From positions 1 to 7,183 of the forward strand of contig JAGMCJ010000247.1 in assembly GCA_023129265.1 (NCBI GenBank): a DNA stretch of 7,183 bases, written 5' to 3'. The stretch is from Thermoplasmata archaeon (GTDB taxonomy: Archaea; Thermoplasmatota; Thermoplasmata; RBG-16-68-12; JAGMCJ01). Both the position numbers and the translations under genes were made by a program. The notes beneath the pieces were generated by a model. That model was not told where the DNA came from and ran no database searches. It saw only the letters and a list, made by a program, of their open reading frames with translations. Shown here piece after piece: positions 1 through 3,733 of the stretch; position 1 is the first letter of the stretch; each line of letters opens with the position of its first letter.

Positions 1-1
1 A

Positions 2-736
2 TTCGCTGCTGCACTTCTTCCATACTACATCTCTAGAATCGGAACACCCATGAAAAGGACTCTTTCCGTGGTCCTCTTCCTCCTTCCGATGGTTCTTTCC
101 CTCATAGGACTCTATTTGCTGTCAGAAGAAGGACTGTTCAAGTATTTCGGTGAGACTTCTGGATGGGGTGGTGTTTGGTCCTTCAGCCACATTCTCACAG
201 TCGCGGTCGGGAACGACGTGCTTGGGCCTCTGAAGATCTCTTGGATGTTCACGGGTTTCTTTCTGGGTTTGATTCTTGCAATGTACGTTTCCCTTTGGAT
301 CAGGAAGAACGAGGAGAATGAGACGATAGTCTTCTGGTTCAAGGCTGTAGTGTTCATCTACGCGGTCTACTGGGGACTGATGATATTGGATGCATGGTCA
401 CTGCGTCCAACTGGCACGAACATCTTTCCTTTCGTCCTAGCTCTGGTGATCTACTCTCTCCTAGCTGGCTTTGTCCTGGTGAGGTACAAGAACGCCATCT
501 TCCCGAAGTCACTACAATCAGGATGCACGGAGAAAACCCTCATCATCATGACTCTTGCCATTACACTGTTCTGTCTAGGCCTCCCGAACTATGCGCCCTG
601 GTACACCATCTGGTTTCTGCCCTTCTTGCTCTCCATCAGGACCGACAAGATCAGACTGACCCTCCTTCTCTTCTCGGTGTGGCGCATAATGGGTGTGGGC
701 ATATCCATACTCCCCGGCTTCCCACCGATAAACTGA
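2..736 (+). CDS. C-terminal part of a polytopic membrane protein, possibly a GT-C type glycosyltransferase (5' end outside window)
   Basis: The frame is open from base 2. The 16 codons before the first ATG (position 50) contain no stop and no ATG, GTG or TTG. They read as the end of a hydrophobic helix, then a short basic loop (YYISRIGTPMKRT) leading into the next helix. No ribosome binding site precedes the ATG at 50, so I infer the gene starts upstream. Counted from that ATG, hydrophobic segments lie near residues 5-24, 65-84, 94-113, 124-144, 162-195 and 203-222. The loop after the fourth helix is basic. The segment NYAPWYTIWFLPFL near residues 180-193 resembles the Pro/Trp-rich helix near the C-terminus of GT-C/DUF2029-like polyprenol-phosphate-sugar-dependent glycosyltransferases. 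The catalytic acidic loop of such enzymes would lie upstream, outside the window, so the family call is tentative. It converges on a GT2 gene, which fits a glycosylation role. It could equally be an unassigned multipass protein. Confidence 0.6.
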   Translation, partial: FAAALLPYYISRIGTPMKRTLSVVLFLLPMVLSLIGLYLLSEEGLFKYFGETSGWGGVWSFSHILTVAVGNDVLGPLKISWMFTGFFLGLILAMYVSLWIRKNEENETIVFWFKAVVFIYAVYWGLMILDAWSLRPTGTNIFPFVLALVIYSLLAGFVLVRYKNAIFPKSLQSGCTEKTLIIMTLAITLFCLGLPNYAPWYTIWFLPFLLSIRTDKIRLTLLLFSVWRIMGVGISILPGFPPIN

Positions 737-737
737 C
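737..737. other. Tail-to-tail junction of convergent genes with a 1-base gap
   Basis: The plus-strand membrane protein stops with TGA at 734-736 and the minus-strand GT2 stops with TGA read from 740-738, leaving one base between them. No T-rich archaeal terminator tract is visible on either strand just beyond either stop, so transcripts from each side probably run into the opposing gene. Confidence 0.85.
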
Positions 738-1463
738 TCACCCTGATTGAGAAGTTCCCTCTGCACGTTTCCTGCCGTGTTCCCTCCAGAACCTGATGAA
801 GTCTCTCAATGTGATGAAGATGACAGTATAGGATTTGATGTAGGACTTGCCCCCAACACGGGGATAGTGCTTGATGTCGATCTCCGCTATCGAATACCCC
901 TTGAGATGTGCGAGAGGAAGTATGAATCTGTGAAGGCCCATATATCCGTCTGGGTGAAAACCCATGCCCATTGCGGCTTCCTTTGTGATTGCCTTGAAGC
1001 CGCTGTTTTGGTCCTTCACGCGTAGTCCAATCAACCACTGAATGATGACCTTGTTGTACACGTTAGAAATGAGCCGTCTGATCCAAGTGTCGGTTCTGTC
1101 ATATCGATAGCCAGTAACCACGTCGAAACCTTCACCGATCTTCTCCAAGAACCTGGGGATTTCCCTAGGCTCGTACTGACGGTCCCCATCCATTATGATT
1201 ATCACTTCTTCCGTAGCGTGTCTGAGCCCCGTTTCGATTGTCCATGAGCGCCCCTTGTTGCGGGGGTGATGCAGAGTTCTGACGATCGCATGTTTCTCGG
1301 AAAGCTCGTCGCATATCCTTCCAGAACCGTCCGTGCTCCCGTCATCCACCAGGAGGATCTCTCCGTCCAAGCCACATTCTTCATAGGCGGTCAGGATCTC
1401 GTCCGCTTGCTTCTCAACGTTCTCCTCTTCGTTGTATATCAGGACCACGGTGCTGCATCGCAT
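738..1463 (-). CDS. GT2 family glycosyltransferase, dolichol-phosphate mannose synthase (DPM1)-like
   Basis: This is a GT-A fold, family 2 enzyme of 241 residues that likely transfers a sugar from a nucleotide donor to a polyprenyl (dolichyl) phosphate at the cytoplasmic face. Visible motifs are YNEEEN at 10-15, LVDDGSTDGS at 38-47 (nucleotide binding) and MDGDRQYEP at 91-99. The last holds the D-x-D-x-Q metal-binding pattern (D92, D94, Q96) known in archaeal and eukaryotic DPM synthases. GYRYDRT at 118-124 followed by IRRLIS at 128-133 matches the acceptor-loop region, and DQNSGFKA is at 151-158. The length is near human DPM1 (260 residues), and there is no C-terminal pair of helices as in GtrB/ArnC types. 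The ATG at 1463 is the only usual start between the upstream stop (1485-1487) and YNEEEN; no good Shine-Dalgarno is seen. It lies 21 nt after the flippase-like gene, probably in the same transcript. The sugar and lipid cannot be told from sequence. Confidence 0.9.
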   Translation of the reverse strand: MRCSTVVLIYNEEENVEKQADEILTAYEECGLDGEILLVDDGSTDGSGRICDELSEKHAIVRTLHHPRNKGRSWTIETGLRHATEEVIIIMDGDRQYEPREIPRFLEKIGEGFDVVTGYRYDRTDTWIRRLISNVYNKVIIQWLIGLRVKDQNSGFKAITKEAAMGMGFHPDGYMGLHRFILPLAHLKGYSIAEIDIKHYPRVGGKSYIKSYTVIFITLRDFIRFWREHGRKRAEGTSQSG

Positions 1464-1484
1464 GCCATCAACAATTCGGGGATT

Positions 1485-2597
1485 CTATTCTTCTGACTTG
1501 GATGATTTCGCTACGTCTACCGGCAGGAGTTCCTCTTCTTCCGCCCTTCTCACCTTTCTCGCATTTCTGAATAGAATGGCGACACCAAAGGGAACAAGGA
1601 TCCAGATGGATGTGAAGGTCATGAGCAAACCAGCGGTCGTCGCGAGAGAGAGACTCACACCAGATGCACCGAAAACCATCGCTATGAGTGCGGCGTTGAA
1701 GGTTCCACCCGGCACGATGGAACCTAGCAGAGTAGCTAGAGTGGAAGCTATTAGCACAAAACCTACGAACGGGACAGATTCAGGGGACAGGGCGAACATC
1801 ACAAGAAACACCCTGGCGGCCTCATTCAACCATATGATGACTGTTAGGCAGAAGGTCGTGGCAACTGACTTCTTGGACCTGAGAATGGATTTGAAGCCCT
1901 CGCTGAAACTGGAAATGGTGTCACTGGCAGCTTTCTCCCATTTGAGAGAGGGCCTCCTTGCCATCCTGGATGCGACCCTCACGAACCAATGACTCAGTCT
2001 CTCGAGCGCGGCCAGGTGAAGGGCGAGATAGACCACGGCGACGAAGAGGAGAACGACCAAGAGTATGAAGACGGCGATGGCCAAGCCGCCTGCCAAAGGC
2101 AGGAGTGATACTATGAGAGCGAGACCGATGACTCCGAATATGGACAGAACGAGCAAGTCCATTATCCTCTCAGTGAAGACCGTAGCCAATCCACTTCCAA
2201 AAGGAAGACCGGTTTTCTCCCTAATCATATAGGCCCGGACGGGCTCCCCAGCAATTCTTCCGGGCGTGACGCTACTGACCGAAAGACCGACAACAGCGAA
2301 GGAGAGTGCTGTTCTGAAGGGTGCCTTGATGTCCGACAGGTTCAAGAGAAGATACCAGCGAAAACCCTTCACGAGAACATTGCAGAAATAGAGAAGAAGC
2401 ACGAGCCCAAGGATTCCCAGGCTGGCTTCAGACAATATGTCAAGAAGTCTCCTCGGATCGGCCACCCAGAGCATCCCGACGAGCAAGACAATGGACAGGA
2501 TGCCGACGATAACCGTCCTGAGGCTGATGCCCCTGGCATCCTCTCTTGGAGGTGTCCCTTTCTCGCCCGACGGATCCGATGATTCCCTATTCGTCAT
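1485..2597 (-). CDS. LPG_synthase_TM/UPF0104 family flippase-like membrane protein
   Basis: The 370-residue integral membrane protein has a polar N-terminal tail (1-26), about eight hydrophobic segments (roughly 27-45, 60-76, 95-110, 146-166, 170-194, 247-270, 276-295, 318-343) and a charged C-terminal tail. The segment TPGRIAGEPVRAYMI at 111-125 and FTERIMD at 141-147 are the hallmark conserved stretches of this family (lysylphosphatidylglycerol synthase membrane region, TIGR00374-like); a second glycine/proline-rich stretch GSIVPGGTFN follows at 292-301. Family members are linked to lipid transfer or flipping, and a related domain is fused to a GT2 domain in archaeal AglD-type proteins. There is no catalytic aminoacyl-transferase domain of MprF here. 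An in-frame stop three codons upstream makes ATG 2597 the first possible start. It is preceded by purine-rich stretches (AGGGAAAGGG, GAGAGGA), the nearer lying almost against the start codon. The GT2 gene follows 21 nt downstream, so the two probably act on the same lipid-linked sugar. Direction of lipid movement and substrate are unknown. Confidence 0.87.
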   Translation of the reverse strand: MTNRESSDPSGEKGTPPREDARGISLRTVIVGILSIVLLVGMLWVADPRRLLDILSEASLGILGLVLLLYFCNVLVKGFRWYLLLNLSDIKAPFRTALSFAVVGLSVSSVTPGRIAGEPVRAYMIREKTGLPFGSGLATVFTERIMDLLVLSIFGVIGLALIVSLLPLAGGLAIAVFILLVVLLFVAVVYLALHLAALERLSHWFVRVASRMARRPSLKWEKAASDTISSFSEGFKSILRSKKSVATTFCLTVIIWLNEAARVFLVMFALSPESVPFVGFVLIASTLATLLGSIVPGGTFNAALIAMVFGASGVSLSLATTAGLLMTFTSIWILVPFGVAILFRNARKVRRAEEEELLPVDVAKSSKSEE

Positions 2598-2636
2598 TCC
2601 TCTCTACCCTTTCCCTGCGGTGCCTAATCTCTCAGG

Positions 2637-2644
2637 TCATATTT
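2637..2644 (-). promoter_or_regulatory. Candidate TATA box for the flippase-GT2 pair
   Basis: On the minus strand this reads AAATATGA, a plausible archaeal box A. Transcription would start about 25 nt downstream, near 2615, giving a short leader of under 20 nt before the ATG at 2597. The match is imperfect. The A/T-rich TATTTAG further upstream, next to the palindrome near 2750, is an alternative that would give a leader of about 130 nt. Confidence 0.35.
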
Positions 2645-2742
2645 GAGGTCGCAATGAGAATGGTGATTGCTGATGCATCTGAGAAGAGAACCGATAGACA
2701 CAACCTCACAGTCTCGGCCATCGGAAGCGAAATGATAGGATG

Positions 2743-2752
2743 TTAGTACTAA
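2743..2752. repeat. Perfect 10-bp palindrome TTAGTACTAA
   Basis: The sequence is identical to its own reverse complement over ten bases and sits in the divergent intergenic region, about 145 nt upstream of the flippase start and 290 nt upstream of the ATPase start. It may be a binding site for a dimeric regulator. A perfect 10-mer palindrome is expected by chance about once per kilobase, so this is weak evidence on its own. Confidence 0.3.
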
Positions 2753-2851
2753 ATACTTGCGCAACGGGTTGAAAGGGGACGAAGCCCGCCCTCAGTGTCT
2801 TGAAGAACCTCCCTGGAGTCCTCAAAGGGACATTGCCGCTAGAGTGATGAT

Positions 2852-2926
2852 ATGCCCACGTTCACACTAATCCATGAGAGCTACACCAGCAGACAGCACG
2901 TGAAGGGCGACCTGTACGTGTACTAA
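2852..2926 (+). other. Very short open frame (24 codons), possible micro-ORF or gene remnant
   Basis: ATG at 2852 runs to TAA at 2924-2926 and encodes a mixed hydrophilic peptide ending HVKGDLYVY. AGAGTGAT, a weak Shine-Dalgarno-like stretch, ends 3 nt before the ATG. After the TAA the same frame stays open to a TAG at 2994-2996, so it could be the decayed end of a longer gene. It lies upstream of the ABC operon TATA box, so it is not a leader peptide of that transcript. I do not recognise it. Frames of this size are common by chance. Confidence 0.15.
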
Positions 2927-2966
2927 TATGGAGTGAAGAATGTCGCTGTGAGGCTCAGAATAACCC

Positions 2967-2974
2967 TTTTATAT
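2967..2974 (+). promoter_or_regulatory. Archaeal TATA box (box A) for the ABC operon
   Basis: TTTTATAT here is a good match to box A, with an A-rich stretch (AGAATAA, 2957-2963) just upstream where the B recognition element would sit. The expected transcription start is about 25 nt downstream, near 2995-3000, giving a leader of about 35-40 nt that carries the Shine-Dalgarno site. It is the strongest promoter candidate in the window. Confidence 0.65.
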
Positions 2975-2980
2975 CAACCT

Positions 2981-2990
2981 CACATCTGTG
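2981..2990. promoter_or_regulatory. Inverted repeat CACA-TC-TGTG between TATA box and expected transcription start
   Basis: The arms CACA and TGTG are exact reverse complements separated by two bases. The dyad begins 6 nt after the TATA box and ends just before the expected start of transcription, where many archaeal repressors bind to block polymerase recruitment. The arms are only four bases long and do not extend, so an operator role is a hypothesis. Confidence 0.35.
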
Positions 2991-3019
2991 TCTAGCAGTC
3001 CATTTGAGTTCCATCTCAT

Positions 3020-3028
3020 GGAGGAGGT
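3020..3028 (+). promoter_or_regulatory. Strong Shine-Dalgarno site of the ATPase gene
   Basis: GGAGGAGGT ends 6 nt before the ATG at 3035 and is a near-ideal complement to the 3' end of 16S rRNA. It fixes the start: the nearby ATG at 3018 is out of frame and would overlap the site itself. Confidence 0.85.
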
Positions 3029-3034
3029 TGTGAC

Positions 3035-3733
3035 ATGGAGCAAGAGCATATTGTTCAGGCAAAGAATCTTCACAAGGTGTATGAGACTGGCGAACTGAAA
3101 GTCCACGCTCTTCGAGGAGTGGACATCGAGATCGAGAGGGGCGAGATGATTTCGATAATGGGTCCTTCCGGCTGCGGTAAGACCACGCTCCTGAACTGCC
3201 TCTCGGGCATCGATGACCCGACGCAGGGAGAGGTGATTATCGAGGGAACGTCCCTGGCGGACCTATCGGACAACGAGAAGACGGAGTACAGGGCTAAGAG
3301 AATCGGATTCGTGTTCCAGGCCTACAACCTGTTTCCCGTGCTGACGGCTGCGGAGAACGTGGAGATGCCTCTCCTCCTTGGCGGGGTCAGGCTGCGAGAG
3401 GCGAGGAAGAGGGCACTCAAGGCGCTGAAGCACGTGGGTCTGGAGGATTCCGAAACGAAGCTGCCTTCAGAGCTGTCCGGCGGTGAGCAGCAGAGGGTGG
3501 CGATCGCCCGAGCGCTGGTCAACGACCCCGCCATAGTGTTCGGGGACGAGCTCACGGGAAACCTTGACACGGAGACGTCAGATCAGGTGATGGACCTTAT
3601 CCACGAGATGAATCGAAGGAACAAACAGACCTTCGTAATCGTGACGCACGACCCGAAAGTCGGAGATATGGCACATCGCGTTCTCAAGTTCAGGGACGGC
3701 ACTGTCGAAAAGGAATACAGGCCTATCGGATGA
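3035..3733 (+). CDS. ABC transporter ATP-binding protein, LolD/MacB type
   Basis: The 232-residue cytoplasmic ATPase powers the FtsX-type permease encoded next. Motifs in order: A-loop tyrosine in KVYETGE at 14-20, Walker A GPSGCGKT at 43-50, Q-loop FVFQAYNLFP at 92-101 (Q95), signature LSGGEQQR at 147-154, Walker B AIVFGDE at 166-172 with catalytic E172, D-loop GNLD at 175-178 and switch histidine in VTHD at 203-206 (H205). The Q-loop sequence and the GNLD after Walker B are typical of the LolD/MacB/FtsE group, whose partners are type VII (MacB-fold) mechanotransmission permeases rather than ordinary channel-forming importers. The usual DEPTGNLD reads DELTGNLD here (Pro to Leu at 173), outside the catalytic residues. 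The length is normal for the family. The gene has its own TATA box and strong ribosome binding site, and its TGA overlaps the permease ATG. The substrate is unknown. Confidence 0.96.
   Translation: MEQEHIVQAKNLHKVYETGELKVHALRGVDIEIERGEMISIMGPSGCGKTTLLNCLSGIDDPTQGEVIIEGTSLADLSDNEKTEYRAKRIGFVFQAYNLFPVLTAAENVEMPLLLGGVRLREARKRALKALKHVGLEDSETKLPSELSGGEQQRVAIARALVNDPAIVFGDELTGNLDTETSDQVMDLIHEMNRRNKQTFVIVTHDPKVGDMAHRVLKFRDGTVEKEYRPIG

Larger units (their letters stand above)
2598..3034. other. Divergent intergenic region between the glycosylation pair and the ABC operon
   Basis: This 437-nt stretch separates the leftward flippase/GT2 pair from the rightward ABC operon and must carry both promoters. 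It holds a strong TATA box, dyad and ribosome binding site at the right end, a weaker leftward TATA candidate near 2640, a perfect palindrome at 2743-2752 and a 24-codon frame at 2852-2926. No tRNA, known riboswitch or recognisable gene is seen in the middle (about 2755-2850). Its length is more than two compact archaeal promoters need, so a small RNA or gene remnant is possible but not supported by any specific signal. Confidence 0.6.

Noticed and set aside
1432..1992. A 186-codon plus-strand open frame opposite the flippase-like gene
   Set aside because: It covers the antisense of a clear membrane protein with family motifs, shows no coherent protein features and has no ribosome binding site.
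2765..2788. Hairpin-like CGGGTT ... AAGCCCG
   Set aside because: The stem is short with a bulge, no T tract follows, and no gene is transcribed into it from either side, so a terminator or structured RNA cannot be supported.
2810..2830. TCCCT ... AGGGA inverted repeat
   Set aside because: Five-base arms with an 11-base loop are expected by chance in a region of this size, and nothing nearby gives it a role.
2897..2923. CACGT ... ACGTG and GTACGTGTAC repeats
   Set aside because: Short arms overlapping each other and lying well upstream of the TATA box; too weak to call an operator separately from the better placed dyad at 2981.
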